64,000 bases of DNA from Rhodococcus sp. B50 (GTDB taxonomy: Bacteria; Actinomycetota; Actinomycetes; Mycobacteriales; Mycobacteriaceae). Position numbers and translations under genes: made by a program. The notes beneath the pieces were generated by a model that was given only the letters and a program-made list of their open reading frames with translations, did no database searches and had not been told where the DNA came from. The DNA lies in contig NZ_WPAG02000002.1 of NCBI RefSeq assembly GCF_013602415.1, positions 5,087,480 through 5,151,479 of the forward strand, written 5' to 3'. Below, in pieces: positions 1 to 8,700 of the stretch (position 1 is its first letter; every line of letters starts with the position of its first letter).

Positions 1-579
1 ACGGGTTCGCCGCCCGGTGAGGGAGCGGCGGTCACCGACAAGAAGTCCGAAAAGGCGAGCGCGCCGGCGGTGTCGGCGCGCAGGGTCGATGTCGCCGAAC
101 CGCGACTGTTGTCCGGTCCTGCGAGCGACCTGCAGGGCACCGGTTCCGACCCCGACGACTCGACCGACACCATCGGTGCTGCGGCCGAGACCTCCGATGC
201 GCCTGCGGAGAAAGCACCGTCGGCGACGCGTTCGCGGAAGTCCCGAGGAAAGGGATCGTCGGCCGCCGCGACCGACGACTCGGCACGGAAGAGTTCCGGC
301 GACGCGGAACAGGGCAGCAGCCTCAAGCAGTGGGCGTTGCTGATCGGCGAGAGTGTCGCGGCGATCGTCGCGGGTGGGTTGCTGTTCAAGGGTTTCGAGC
401 GGTTGTGGGATCTCATGCCCTGGGTCGCCTTCGCGCTCGCCCTGCTGGTGATCGTCGGCCTGGTCGCGCTCGTGCGCGTCCTGCGGCGCACCGACGACAT
501 CACGAGCCAGCTCATCGCACTCGCTGTGGGAGCCTTCGTGTCCTTCGGGCCGCTCCTGTTCCTGCTTCCCGACGGGTGA
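1..579 (+). CDS. Conserved membrane protein, 5' end outside window (Rv0497-like)
   Basis: The frame is open to base 1, so the gene very probably begins upstream; a GTG at 70 is an internal alternative start. The visible protein has a roughly 100-residue low-complexity N-terminal part rich in Ala, Ser, Asp and Lys, probably cytosolic and disordered. Three hydrophobic segments follow: around LLIGESVAAIVAGGLLF, WVAFALALLVIVGLVALV and LIALAVGAFVSFGPLLFLL. It ends 4 bases before the next gene, so the two are probably co-transcribed. Position and shape match Rv0497 of M. tuberculosis, which precedes the same isomerase-like gene. No function is known to me; it is named by synteny only. Confidence 0.75.
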   Translation, partial: TGSPPGEGAAVTDKKSEKASAPAVSARRVDVAEPRLLSGPASDLQGTGSDPDDSTDTIGAAAETSDAPAEKAPSATRSRKSRGKGSSAAATDDSARKSSGDAEQGSSLKQWALLIGESVAAIVAGGLLFKGFERLWDLMPWVAFALALLVIVGLVALVRVLRRTDDITSQLIALAVGAFVSFGPLLFLLPDG

Positions 580-583
580 TTCG

Positions 584-1537
584 ATGCCGACCGCGCAAGG
601 AATCCGAGTAGGGCTGTCCACCGCTTCGGTCTACCCGGAGAACACCGAAGCGGCATTCCGGTTCGCGGCCGACCTCGGCTTCGACGGGGTCGAGTTGATG
701 GTGTGGGCGGAACCGGTGAGTCAGGACCCCACCTCCGTGGAGCGTCTGGTCCGCGAGTACGGGGTGCCGGTGCTCGCTGTGCACGTGCCGTGCCTGTTGA
801 TCTCACAGCGCGTGTGGGGAGCAGATCCCGCCGCCAAGCTCGACCGTTCGGTGCGTGTCGCCGAGATCCTCGGTGCGGAGACCGTGGTGGTCCATCCGCC
901 CTTCCGGTGGCAGCGCCGCTATGCGGAGGGCTTCTCCGATCAGGTCGCGGCGCTCGAGGCCGACAGTCACGTGGTGGTCGCGGTCGAGAACATGTACCCG
1001 ATGAGGGCCGACGTCGTCTTCGGGGGTCGCGATCGCGGCGCCGAACGTCTGCGCAGGCGGGGTCCCGGCCGCGCGGTCTCGGCCTACAGCCCGTCGCTCG
1101 ACCCCACCGACATCGGCTTCGAGCACTACACGCTCGACCTGTCGCACACCGCGACGGCGGGTGCGGACGCTCTCGCGCTGGCGGATCGGATGGGGGAGGG
1201 GCTGGCCCACCTCCACCTCGCCGACGGCAGGGGGTCCTCGCTCGACGAGCATCTCGTCCCGGGAACGGGCACGCAGCCGTGTGCGGAGGTCTGCCGCCGA
1301 CTTGCGGCGAGCGACTTCGGCGGTCACGCCGTGCTCGAGATCAGCACCCAGAGTGCGCGCACACGCGTGGAGCGTGCCGGGATGCTTGCACGGTCGCTGG
1401 CCTTCGCGCGCACGCATCTGGATCGTTCGGCGACGCACGCGATCACGGCCGGACCCGAGAGTCCCCGGCACACGGACATCGCGCGCATCCCCGTCACGGA
1501 GGGCAGCGATTCCGGCGGCGAGCACGGCGACGCCTGA
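584..1537 (+). CDS. Sugar phosphate isomerase/epimerase-like TIM-barrel protein
   Basis: A 317-residue protein of the AP-endonuclease-2-like (xylose-isomerase-like) TIM-barrel superfamily, homologous by position to Rv0498. Visible family features are the N-terminal strand VGLSTASVYPENTEAAF, the segment GFDGVELMVW with a conserved Glu, the AVHVP and VVVHPPF strands, VAVENMYP, HLHLADG and a late VLEIS strand; these His, Glu and Asp residues line the metal site in relatives. The substrate is unknown. The ATG at 584 sits just after the stop of the upstream membrane-protein gene. The last 40 residues or so lie beyond the barrel and are charged, with no recognisable motif. Confidence 0.8.
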   Translation: MPTAQGIRVGLSTASVYPENTEAAFRFAADLGFDGVELMVWAEPVSQDPTSVERLVREYGVPVLAVHVPCLLISQRVWGADPAAKLDRSVRVAEILGAETVVVHPPFRWQRRYAEGFSDQVAALEADSHVVVAVENMYPMRADVVFGGRDRGAERLRRRGPGRAVSAYSPSLDPTDIGFEHYTLDLSHTATAGADALALADRMGEGLAHLHLADGRGSSLDEHLVPGTGTQPCAEVCRRLAASDFGGHAVLEISTQSARTRVERAGMLARSLAFARTHLDRSATHAITAGPESPRHTDIARIPVTEGSDSGGEHGDA

Positions 1538-1614
1538 GATCAGCACACCCTCCTCGCCAGAAGTCACCTGACTGGATAGTTGTAGTATCCGGTGTCGAGG
1601 GCAGGAGGTGATCT

Positions 1615-2277
1615 GTGCGTATCTCGGAACTCGCCGAGCACTGCGGCGTGCCGCTGCCGACGGTGAAGTACTACCTGCGGGAAGGGCTGCTCATGCCCGG
1701 AGTGGCGACGAGCGCCACCTCGGCGACCTACGACGACCGACACGTCCGCCGCCTCGGTCTCGTCCGGGCCCTCGCCGCCCAGGGCCTGCCCCTCGAGAAG
1801 ATCAAGACCGTCGTGGATCTCGTCGACAACCCCCGCGACGACCTGTTCGTCGAACTCGGCCACGCCATCGCCGCTCTGCCGCCCTACGTCGAGGACTCGG
1901 CCGGTCCCGACTATCCACGGGCGCGCCGGCTGCTCGAACACCTCGGCCAGATCTACGACCCGCGGTTCGCGGCCGTGGCGCAACTCGAACATGCGCTCGC
2001 AGCCCTCGAGGCTGCCGGTCTGCGGATGGGACATCGCCGGATCGACGCCTACGGCCGTCACGTCCGCGCCATCGCCGAGCTCGATCTCGAGCTGCTGCCG
2101 ACGGACTCCCGGGAGGCCACCGTGGAGGCGGCCGTGCTCGGGACCGCCCTGTACGAGCCGGTGCTCACCGCCATGCGCCGACTGGCCCACCAGCATCTCG
2201 CCGCCCGCAAGTTCGGGTCCGGCGATCTCCCCACGACCGGCGACGACCAGGCCCCGCACGAAGACCAGGAGCAGTAG
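1615..2277 (+). CDS. MerR family transcriptional regulator
   Basis: A 220-residue regulator. The first 70 residues form a MerR winged-helix domain (RISELAEHCGVPLPTVKYYLREGLL, then YDDRHVRRLGLVRALAAQGLPLEKIK). The remainder is a helical C-terminal domain without the cysteine cluster of metal-sensing MerR proteins, so the effector is unknown. The GTG start at 1615 follows a strong ribosome site, AGGAGGTGATCT. The stop TAG shares its last G with the GTG start of the thioesterase-like gene, so the two are translationally coupled. A MerR regulator coupled to an acyl-CoA thioesterase-like gene suggests a lipid or acyl-CoA signal; that is an inference. Confidence 0.88.
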   Translation: MRISELAEHCGVPLPTVKYYLREGLLMPGVATSATSATYDDRHVRRLGLVRALAAQGLPLEKIKTVVDLVDNPRDDLFVELGHAIAALPPYVEDSAGPDYPRARRLLEHLGQIYDPRFAAVAQLEHALAALEAAGLRMGHRRIDAYGRHVRAIAELDLELLPTDSREATVEAAVLGTALYEPVLTAMRRLAHQHLAARKFGSGDLPTTGDDQAPHEDQEQ

Positions 2278-3134
2278 TGACCATCCCCGACCAGCCTTTC
2301 CGAGATCTGACTTCCGTCACCCGGGTGCCGGGCGACCACCCCGACGGCACCGCAGCGTGGCGGGCGCACATCGCTCCGGTGTGGACCATCGGACCCAAGG
2401 TGCACGGCGGATGCCTGCTCGCGGTCTGCGCGTCCGCGGCCCGCAGGTCGGTGCTCGACGCCGGCGTCGACCCGCTCACCCAACCCCTCGCCGTCAGCGC
2501 CTCGTTCGTCTCCGCGCCCGATCCCGGCGACGTCGACCTCACCACCATCCTGCGTAAGCAGGGAAAGCAGATCGGTGTCGTGGACGTCGAACTGTCCCAG
2601 GCCGGCCGCGTGGCGGTGCGGGCGAGCGTCACCCTCGGCGCCCCGGACACCGAGGAGCCGTTCCACACCGTGCCGCACCGCGCGACCACCATGCCCGCCG
2701 GCCCGCCGGCCGAATCGGTGCTCGTCACCCCCGAGCACCCCATGGGGCAGATCGTGAAGTTCGCCTCCACCTCCCGGCTCCGGATCGACGCCTCCACCGC
2801 GCGCTTCCTCGACGGGCAGCAGGGCGAACCGCTCGTGTCGATGTGGACGCGGCCGACGCCGGGCGACGAGGCCGACGTCGACACCTCGGTGCTGTTCGCG
2901 CTCATGTGCGGCGACGTGTCGGCTCCCGTCGCGATGAACCTCGGCCGATTCGGGTGGGCGCCGACGGTGCAGCTCACCGCGTATCTGCGGCGGGTGCCGG
3001 TTCCGGGATGGCTGCGTGTCATCGCCGAGAGCAGCGTCCTCGGCAACACCTGGTTCGAGGAGGACCACACCGTCGTCGACTCGACCGGCCAGGTCGTCGT
3101 GCAGTCGCGTCAGCTGGCCATGATGCCGCGCTGA
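2277..3134 (+). CDS. Acyl-CoA thioesterase-like (double hotdog) protein, Rv0499-like
   Basis: A 285-residue protein starting at a GTG that overlaps the last base of the MerR gene's stop codon. It has the two-repeat hotdog layout of TesB-like thioesterases: an N-terminal half with WTIGPKVHGGCLLAVCASAA and ASFVSAPDPGDVDL, and a C-terminal half with DTSVLFALMCGDVSAP, TVQLTAYLRRVPVPGWLRV and a final SRQLAM strand. The gene stands where Rv0499 stands in M. tuberculosis, before proC. It probably hydrolyses acyl-CoA in the cytoplasm, but the exact substrate cannot be read from sequence. Confidence 0.8.
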   Translation: MTIPDQPFRDLTSVTRVPGDHPDGTAAWRAHIAPVWTIGPKVHGGCLLAVCASAARRSVLDAGVDPLTQPLAVSASFVSAPDPGDVDLTTILRKQGKQIGVVDVELSQAGRVAVRASVTLGAPDTEEPFHTVPHRATTMPAGPPAESVLVTPEHPMGQIVKFASTSRLRIDASTARFLDGQQGEPLVSMWTRPTPGDEADVDTSVLFALMCGDVSAPVAMNLGRFGWAPTVQLTAYLRRVPVPGWLRVIAESSVLGNTWFEEDHTVVDSTGQVVVQSRQLAMMPR

Positions 3135-3212
3135 CACACTCCGCAGAGATCGGTCCCGGTAGGCGGATGACCGTGGTGTGGGCCGCGCGAGCCGTCGTGG
3201 CAGGCTGTCCCC

Positions 3213-4073
3213 ATGACGAGAATTGCAGTGATCGGTGGCGGCAGGATCGGAGAGGCGCTGGTCTCGGGTCTGCTGAAGAACGGCTTCGCGACCAAGGATC
3301 TCGTGGTCGCCGAGAAGTTCGAAGAACGACGTGACGAACTGTCACGGACCTACTCGATCCGGGTCACCGACAGTACCTCCGACGCAGCGGAAGGCGCCGA
3401 CGTGGTGGTCGTCGCCGTCAAGCCCAACGATGTGGACGCCGTCGTCAGCGCCCTCGCAGCGGTCGACGCCGGGAACGACGACGAGCAGATCCTGGTGTCG
3501 CTCGCGGCCGGCATCCCGACGGTCCGCTACGAAAACAAGCTTCCGGCCGGCTTCCCCGTCGTGCGCGTGATGCCGAACACCCCGATGCTGGTCGGGGAGG
3601 GCGCGAGCGTGCTGTCTGCGGGCCGGTACGTCAAGCAGCAGCACCTCGACACGGTCCGCGAGATCCTCGCGAGTGTCGGAACCGTCTCGGTGGTCCCGGA
3701 ACCGCAGATCGACGCCGTCACCGCGGTGTCCGGCTCCGGTCCCGCCTACTTCTTCCTCGTCGCGGAGGCGATGATCGATGCCGGTGTCGCGCTCGGGCTG
3801 ACGCGGGCCGTCGCTACCGATCTGGTGGTGCAGACGATGACCGGTTCGGCCGCGATGCTCGCACGCTCCGGCGACAACGCGCCCGATCTGCGCGCGGCGG
3901 TCACCTCGCCGGGAGGGACCACGGCAGCGGCGATCCGCGAACTCGAGCGTGGAGGGCTGCGTACGGCCTTCTACGAGGCGCTCGACGCCGCGAAGCGTCG
4001 TTCTGCGCAACTCGGGGCGGCATCCGATCAGACGTCGCCCGCGGCCCGGGAAGGCCTCTCCGGCACCTCCTGA
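3213..4073 (+). CDS. proC: Pyrroline-5-carboxylate reductase
   Basis: ProC reduces 1-pyrroline-5-carboxylate to proline with NAD(P)H, the last step of proline synthesis. The 286-residue protein shows the N-terminal Rossmann motif IAVIGGGRIGEAL, the VVVAVKPNDV strand, RVMPNTPMLVGEGASVLS, and the ProC signature VTAVSGSGPAYFF followed by the C-terminal dimerisation helices (SPGGTTAAAIRELERGGLR). Length is normal for the family. It has its own 78-base upstream gap and its neighbours match those of mycobacterial proC (Rv0500). Confidence 0.96.
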   Translation: MTRIAVIGGGRIGEALVSGLLKNGFATKDLVVAEKFEERRDELSRTYSIRVTDSTSDAAEGADVVVVAVKPNDVDAVVSALAAVDAGNDDEQILVSLAAGIPTVRYENKLPAGFPVVRVMPNTPMLVGEGASVLSAGRYVKQQHLDTVREILASVGTVSVVPEPQIDAVTAVSGSGPAYFFLVAEAMIDAGVALGLTRAVATDLVVQTMTGSAAMLARSGDNAPDLRAAVTSPGGTTAAAIRELERGGLRTAFYEALDAAKRRSAQLGAASDQTSPAAREGLSGTS

Positions 4074-4240
4074 CAGATGCCCACGCGGGGCGTAGCGTGA
4101 CGACGAACGGCCCGCTCGCCGGAAATTCCCCAGCTGCATCGTCGCACACGAACCATTTGTCACGCTAAGCTCGAATCAGCACGTGCGTGTCTGTTCCGCC
4201 GGAGGGGAAGCCGGCGGCGCGGGCGTGCCGGAGGTGTGTA

Positions 4241-4477
4241 ATGGTTTCAGGAAACACGCCGTCGAAGGGTCAACCTCAAGACGGACAGTCGGTTCTCGCC
4301 GGTACCCAGTTCCTGACGGTTGCCGAAGTGGCAGCTCTCATGAGGGTGTCGAAGATGACCGTGTACAGGCTGGTGCACAGTGGCGAACTACCCGCAGTGC
4401 GGGTGGGACGGTCGTTCCGCGTGCACGCGAAGGCCGTCCACGACTATCTGGAGACGTCGTACTTCGACGTCGGATAG
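4241..4477 (+). CDS. Excisionase-type helix-turn-helix DNA-binding protein (Rv0500A-like)
   Basis: A 78-residue single-domain DNA-binding protein. FLTVAEVAALMRVSKMTVYRLVHSGELPAVRVGRSFRV is a winged-helix of the MerR/excisionase (helix_turn_helix_17) type. The ATG at 4241 is preferred because GAGGTG lies 7 bases upstream and gives the same length as the mycobacterial orthologue; an in-frame GTG at 4187 would add 18 residues. The 5' leader contains a small hairpin (CCGCCGG at 4196-4202 pairing with CCGGCGG at 4211-4217). Despite the family name there is no phage or integrase nearby: this is a conserved chromosomal regulator with unknown targets. Confidence 0.88.
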   Translation: MVSGNTPSKGQPQDGQSVLAGTQFLTVAEVAALMRVSKMTVYRLVHSGELPAVRVGRSFRVHAKAVHDYLETSYFDVG

Positions 4478-4726
4478 GGACGGTCGGCGCGTCCCCGGGG
4501 GACGGCGGTTCGACGAACGGATCCGGTGCGCGAGGGAAGTCGCGTCCCGGGGCGGACCTCGGTTTCACGCCGGTGTGCCGCCCCGGTAGGATTGCTTGTC
4601 GTCGTACCGGCCAGCCGGTGTCGTGAGGCGCTGTTACTCGTCGCCACGAGGCCCAGCGTCGACATACATCAGGCGTACGTCACCGGCGTGCGCAGGAACG
4701 CAACAAGGAACGTGAGGGATGCCCAC

Positions 4727-4828
4727 ATGGGATCTGTGATCAAGAAGCGCCGTAAGCGCATGTCGAAGAAGAAGCACCGCAAGCTGCTCCGCCGCACCCG
4801 CGTGCAGCGTCGTAAACTCGGCAAGTAA
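4727..4828 (+). CDS. Ribosomal protein bS22 (AURKAIP1/COX24-domain, 33 residues)
   Basis: A 33-residue, extremely basic protein (about 20 Lys/Arg) containing [19 protein letters not shown]. It matches the short protein annotated as Rv0500B in mycobacteria, which cryo-EM of mycobacterial ribosomes placed on the small subunit near the decoding region as bS22. The ATG at 4727 is preceded by a GTGAGGGATG-type ribosome site. The gene is followed within 20 bases by a strong hairpin terminator, so it is probably a short transcript, alone or with the HTH gene. Confidence 0.93.
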
Positions 4829-4843
4829 GCACTGCGCCTGTCC

Positions 4844-4875
4844 GATGCCCGTCACCATCCATGGTGGCGGGCATC
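4844..4875 (+). terminator. Hairpin terminator after bS22 gene
   Basis: GATGCCCG plus CACC pairs with GGTG plus CGGGCATC around an ATCCAT loop. The near-perfect GC-rich stem lies 15 bases past the bS22 stop codon. There is no long T-run after it, as is common for actinobacterial terminators. Confidence 0.75.
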
Positions 4876-5013
4876 GTTCGTCTCCGCATCCCGGCACCGG
4901 AAAGTTCACCGACCTGTCGTGCGACGGCAGCGAAGTGGCCGTATTGTGGGACGGCATACCGCGTCGGGGCGAATGTGACCGATGACGCGTGTGGTGCAGC
5001 AGGGGGTTCACGA

Positions 5014-6084
5014 GTGGTTTCGCAGGGGCACGAGGTGGCACGTCCACGAGTCGTGCTGGTCACCGGAGCAAGTCGGTTCCTGGGTGGTTTCCTCGTCACC
5101 AGGCTTGCCCAGAATCCCGACATCGAGCGGGTGATCGGCGTCGACACGCAGTCGCCGTCGAAGGACATGCTCCGACGCATGGGCCGGGCCGAGTTCGTGC
5201 TCGCCGACATCCGCAATCCACTCATCGGCAAGATCATCCGCAACATGGACGTCGACACCGTCGTCCACGCGTCCGCCGTCACGAAGGCCCCGAAGTCGGG
5301 CAGCCGCACGGCGATGAAGGACATGAACGTCCTCGGCGCGATGCAGCTGTTCGCGGTGTGCCAGAAGGCGCCGTCGGTGCGCAGGATCGTGCTGCGGTCC
5401 TCGTCCGTCGTCTACGGCTCGAGCGCCAAGGATCCCGCGAAGTTCACCGAGGAGATGAGTGCCCGCCGCCGGCCCACCGGTGCCTTCGCCCGCGACATGC
5501 TGGAGGTCGAAGGGTATCTGCGCGGAGTCGCGAGGCGGCGCAGCGACCTCGCGACCACCATCCTCAGGCTCGCACCCACCGTCGGGAACCGGTTGCCCGG
5601 CTCGGTGTCGAGCTATCTCACCTCACCGCTCGTTCCGAACGTGCTCGGCCGCGACGCGCGTCTGCAGTTGCTGCACGAGGAGGACGCGCTCGGCGCACTC
5701 GAACATGCGGTCGTCGCCGGACCGCCCGGGACGTACAACATCGCCGGTGAGGGCATCGTCATGATGACCCAGGCGGTGCGCCGGGCCGGGGGTGTCACCG
5801 TGCCGATGCCCTACGCGCTGTTCCGCACCGTCGGGCACGCCCTCATGGGTTCCGTGATGAACTCCTTCACCAAGGAAGAACTCGACTATTTCCATTTCGG
5901 ATGCGGACTCGACACCACGCGCATGCGCAACGAGTTCGGATTCGAGCCACGCTGGACCACGAGAGAAGCGCTTGACGATTTCGCCCGGGGCCTCGCCCTC
6001 ACCCGCATCGTGAAGACCGAATGGGTGGACAAGGCCGAGTCGATGGCGCTTTCCGTGCTCGGAGAGACGAGGGAGACGCGATGA
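5014..6084 (+). CDS. NAD-dependent epimerase/dehydratase (Rv0501/GalE2-like)
   Basis: A 356-residue extended short-chain dehydrogenase. The Rossmann motif is VVLVTGASRFLGGFL (TGxxxFxG type), followed by FVLADIRNP, a SSSVVYGSS strand, and a late segment YFHFGCGLDTTRMRNEFGFEP. The usual YxxxK catalytic pair is not obvious, so the sugar-nucleotide epimerase activity implied by the GalE2 name is uncertain. The GTG at 5014, after an AGGGGGT ribosome site, starts the protein just before the Rossmann strand as in relatives; an upstream in-frame ATG at 4861 lies inside the terminator hairpin and is rejected. The stop overlaps the next ATG by 4 bases. Confidence 0.83.
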   Translation: MVSQGHEVARPRVVLVTGASRFLGGFLVTRLAQNPDIERVIGVDTQSPSKDMLRRMGRAEFVLADIRNPLIGKIIRNMDVDTVVHASAVTKAPKSGSRTAMKDMNVLGAMQLFAVCQKAPSVRRIVLRSSSVVYGSSAKDPAKFTEEMSARRRPTGAFARDMLEVEGYLRGVARRRSDLATTILRLAPTVGNRLPGSVSSYLTSPLVPNVLGRDARLQLLHEEDALGALEHAVVAGPPGTYNIAGEGIVMMTQAVRRAGGVTVPMPYALFRTVGHALMGSVMNSFTKEELDYFHFGCGLDTTRMRNEFGFEPRWTTREALDDFARGLALTRIVKTEWVDKAESMALSVLGETRETR

Positions 6085-7064
6085 CGCAGGTCGCGAAGGT
6101 CATCCCGTTGCACGCCGGCAACCGCCGCCCCGGCGAACGGGGCACACGCACACCCCATCCGTCGATGGGACCACCGCTCACCCCCGAACAGACGAGCCGC
6201 ACCGACCGGTTCCTCGACGACCTGCGGGGCACCCTCGCACAGCAGGTCACCGCCACCGCCGAGTTCGTCCGCCGCCGGATGACCGGTGACTACGAGGTCG
6301 ACGACTTCGGCTTCGACCCGCACTTCACCGACAACATCGTCCTGCCGGTGCTGCGTCCCCTGTTCGACAAGTGGTTCCGCGTCGAGGTCCGTGGCATCGA
6401 GAACATCCCCGCAGAAGGTCGTGCGCTCGTCGTCGCCAACCACGCCGGCACGCTTCCCGTGGACGCGCTGATGACATCCGTCGCCGTGCACGATCACGCG
6501 AACCGGCCGCTGCGCATGCTCGCCGCCGACCTCGCCTTCGGCATGCCCGTGGTCGGAACGGTGACGCGCAAGGCCGGCCACACCCTCGCGTGCCACCCGG
6601 ACGCCGAACGCCTGCTCGCCCAGGACCAGGTGGTCGCGGTCTTCCCCGAGGGCTACAAGGGCCTCGGCAAACCGTTCAAGGAACGCTACAAACTGCAGCG
6701 GTTCGGACGCGGCGGATTCGTGTCGGCGGCGCTGCGGACCCAGGCGCCCATCGTGCCGTGCTCGATCGTCGGGTCCGAGGAGATCTACCCGAACCTCGCC
6801 GACCTCACCTCGCTCGCACGCCTGCTCGGCCTGCCCTACTTCCCGATCACCCCACTGTTCCCGGCGCTCGGGCCGCTCGGGATGGTGCCGCTGCCGTCCA
6901 AGTGGTACATCGAGTTCGGCACACCGATCGTCACCGACGTGTACGACGACGCGGCGGCGGAAGACCCGATGGTGTTGTTCGAGGTCACCGATCACGTGCG
7001 CGAGACGATCCAGCAGACCCTCTACAAGCTGCTCACGCGCCGCCGCAACGTCTTCCTCGGCTAG
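6081..7064 (+). CDS. 1-acyl-sn-glycerol-3-phosphate acyltransferase-family protein (Rv0502-like)
   Basis: A 327-residue PlsC-type acyltransferase that starts in an ATGA overlap with the epimerase gene. The catalytic H-x4-D motif is seen in VVANHAGTLPVD, the second block in VVAVFPEGYKGLGKPF, and the third in APIVPCSIVGSEEIYP. It should transfer an acyl chain to a glycerolipid-type acceptor at the inner face of the membrane. The coupling with an epimerase is conserved in mycobacteria (Rv0501-Rv0502) and suggests joint work on an envelope lipid. The actual acceptor is unknown. The N-terminal 50 residues are basic and proline-rich. Confidence 0.85.
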   Translation: MTQVAKVIPLHAGNRRPGERGTRTPHPSMGPPLTPEQTSRTDRFLDDLRGTLAQQVTATAEFVRRRMTGDYEVDDFGFDPHFTDNIVLPVLRPLFDKWFRVEVRGIENIPAEGRALVVANHAGTLPVDALMTSVAVHDHANRPLRMLAADLAFGMPVVGTVTRKAGHTLACHPDAERLLAQDQVVAVFPEGYKGLGKPFKERYKLQRFGRGGFVSAALRTQAPIVPCSIVGSEEIYPNLADLTSLARLLGLPYFPITPLFPALGPLGMVPLPSKWYIEFGTPIVTDVYDDAAAEDPMVLFEVTDHVRETIQQTLYKLLTRRRNVFLG

Positions 7065-7090
7065 AGCCCCTTCTGCCTGCCGCCTCCGGC

Positions 7091-8074
7091 CTACGCCGCG
7101 CGATCGCGGCGGCGACCGACGAGAACCGCGACCGCACCACCTGCGGCGCCCAGGCCGAGCGCCGTCGGCACCCCGACCTTCGCGGCCTTGCGCGCCGTCC
7201 GGAAATCGCGGATCTCCCACCCCCGCGTCCGCGCGACCTGCCGTAGATCCGGATCGGGGTTGATCGCGACGGCCGTGCCCGCCACCGAGAGCATCGGCAC
7301 GTCGTTGTGGCTGTCGGAGTAGGCCGTGCACCGCTTGAGATTGAGACCCTCACGGATCGCGAGCGCCCGTACCGCGTGCGCCTTGCCGAGACCGTGCAGG
7401 ATGTCACCGACCAGACGGCCCGTGAACACCCCGTTCTCCGACTCGGCGACGGTCCCCAACGCACCGGTGAGTCCGAGACGCTCGGCGATGACATCGGCCA
7501 GTTCGACGGGCGTCGCGGTCACCAGCCACACCTGCTGCCCGGCGTCGAGGTGCATCTGCGCGAGAGCGCGGGTGCCCGGCCAGATCTTGTCGGCGATGAT
7601 CTCGTCGTAGATCTCCTCGCCGAGCCGACGCAGTTCCTCGGTGGAGCGGCCCTGCACGAACGACAGGGCCTTGTCGCGACCGGACGCGACGTCGGTCATG
7701 TTCTCCTTGCCGGTCAGGCGGAACTTGACCTGTTGCCAGGCGAACTCGAACAAGTCGGACTTGTCGAAATAATTCCGCGCGACGAGGCCACGGGCGAAGT
7801 GGATGATCGAGGCGCCCTGCACCATCGTGTTGTCGACGTCGAAGAAAGCTGCCGCGGTCAGATCGCGGGGAACGGGAGTGGTGTCGGGCGAGGGCTCGAC
7901 GCGGGATTCCTGCAGAGCCAGGGCAGCGTCGGCGCTCGCCTCACCTGCGAGATTGGCGCGGACCTCTTCCTCGCTGGGCCCGAACTTGCGGGAGAAGAGC
8001 CGGCGTCCGGGACGGATGATGCGTGCCCACGTCTCACCCATGCCCCATCCGTAGGGAAACGAACGTCCTGGCAC
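7091..8074 (-). CDS. HAD-IB family hydrolase (SerB1-like phosphatase)
   Basis: A protein of about 327 residues on the minus strand. HAD motif I is AAFFDVDNTMVQGAS (nucleophile and acid Asp of DxDxT), motif II is WLVTATP, and motif IV is CTAYSDSHNDVPML. It belongs to the HAD-IB group that includes phosphoserine phosphatase and is the positional match of Rv0505c (SerB1), but the substrate is not proven. A hydrophobic C-terminal helix (LGLGAAGGAVAVLVG) may anchor it to the membrane. The GTG at 8074 is preferred because GGAGG lies 5 bases upstream; a GTG at 8080 and an ATG at 8041 are in-frame alternatives. Confidence 0.82.
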   Translation of the reverse strand: MPGRSFPYGWGMGETWARIIRPGRRLFSRKFGPSEEEVRANLAGEASADAALALQESRVEPSPDTTPVPRDLTAAAFFDVDNTMVQGASIIHFARGLVARNYFDKSDLFEFAWQQVKFRLTGKENMTDVASGRDKALSFVQGRSTEELRRLGEEIYDEIIADKIWPGTRALAQMHLDAGQQVWLVTATPVELADVIAERLGLTGALGTVAESENGVFTGRLVGDILHGLGKAHAVRALAIREGLNLKRCTAYSDSHNDVPMLSVAGTAVAINPDPDLRQVARTRGWEIRDFRTARKAAKVGVPTALGLGAAGGAVAVLVGRRRDRAA

Positions 8075-8250
8075 TCGCACCTCCGGTGTCGTGACGGGCG
8101 GGGCTGTCGAAACGGGCGGGGTCGTGCCCGGCGCGTACGCGAGCGACCCGCGCCAAGCCTAGCCCGCGATGCCATTCGTCACGGGGAGGCCCTCGCCCCT
8201 ATGACCGGGTGTGACGTTCATCTCGACAGGCCGTACCGCACAGTGGAGGC

Positions 8251-8541
8251 ATGAGTGAGCATTCGTCTTCGGCAACGGGCGGCTCCGGGAGCCGTCATCA
8301 CCTGACACTTCTCGTCCGTGCCGGGTGCAGTGCGTGTGGGCCGGTACGCGAACAGCTGGAGGCGCTCGCCGAGGAACTCGGCGTCGGGGTCACCTGCATC
8401 GATGTGGATAGCGCTGCCGCAACCGATCCCGATCTGCGGGCCGAATTCGGGGACCGTCTGCCCGTCGTCCTCCTCGACGGACGCGAGCACAGTTACTGGG
8501 AGGTCGACGAGCCACGCTTGCGCGCCGATCTCGCTCGCTGA
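8251..8541 (+). CDS. Glutaredoxin-family protein (Rv0508-like)
   Basis: A 96-residue thioredoxin-fold protein of the glutaredoxin-like DUF836 type. LLVRAGCSACGPVREQL gives the redox CxxC centre, followed by DRLPVVLLDG with the cis-proline characteristic of the fold. It is a cytoplasmic disulfide reductase or electron shuttle by family; the partner is unknown. It lies immediately upstream of the redox-sensing rex-hem operon, but the Rex operator and a 160-base gap separate them. Confidence 0.85.
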   Translation: MSEHSSSATGGSGSRHHLTLLVRAGCSACGPVREQLEALAEELGVGVTCIDVDSAAATDPDLRAEFGDRLPVVLLDGREHSYWEVDEPRLRADLAR

Positions 8542-8600
8542 CCCGACAGGTCCCCGTCGTACAGCAGGTGGGAAGCACATTCGGGGTGCTTCGAGCAACT

Positions 8601-8618
8601 TTGTGCATGGCTTCACAA
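8601..8618 (+). promoter_or_regulatory. Rex operator (ROP site) upstream of rex-hemACD
   Basis: TTGTGCATGGCTTCACAA matches the actinobacterial Rex consensus TTGTGAA-N4-TTCACAA at 13 of the 14 specified positions. It lies 83 bases upstream of the rex start codon. By analogy with Streptomyces coelicolor, Rex bound here would repress its own operon when NADH is low and release when the NADH/NAD+ ratio rises. Confidence 0.88.
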
Positions 8619-8700
8619 GCGGTTACCGTGGTGTGAACGAATTCCCGGATCACCGTGAGGCCAGGCGTGTATCCACCGGCCGGACGAGGAGCCACGTACC

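Noticed and set aside
4241..4477. Excisionase-like HTH as evidence of an integrated element
   Set aside because: The gene is in the same conserved order (proC, this gene, bS22, epimerase) in mycobacteria and there is no integrase or att site.
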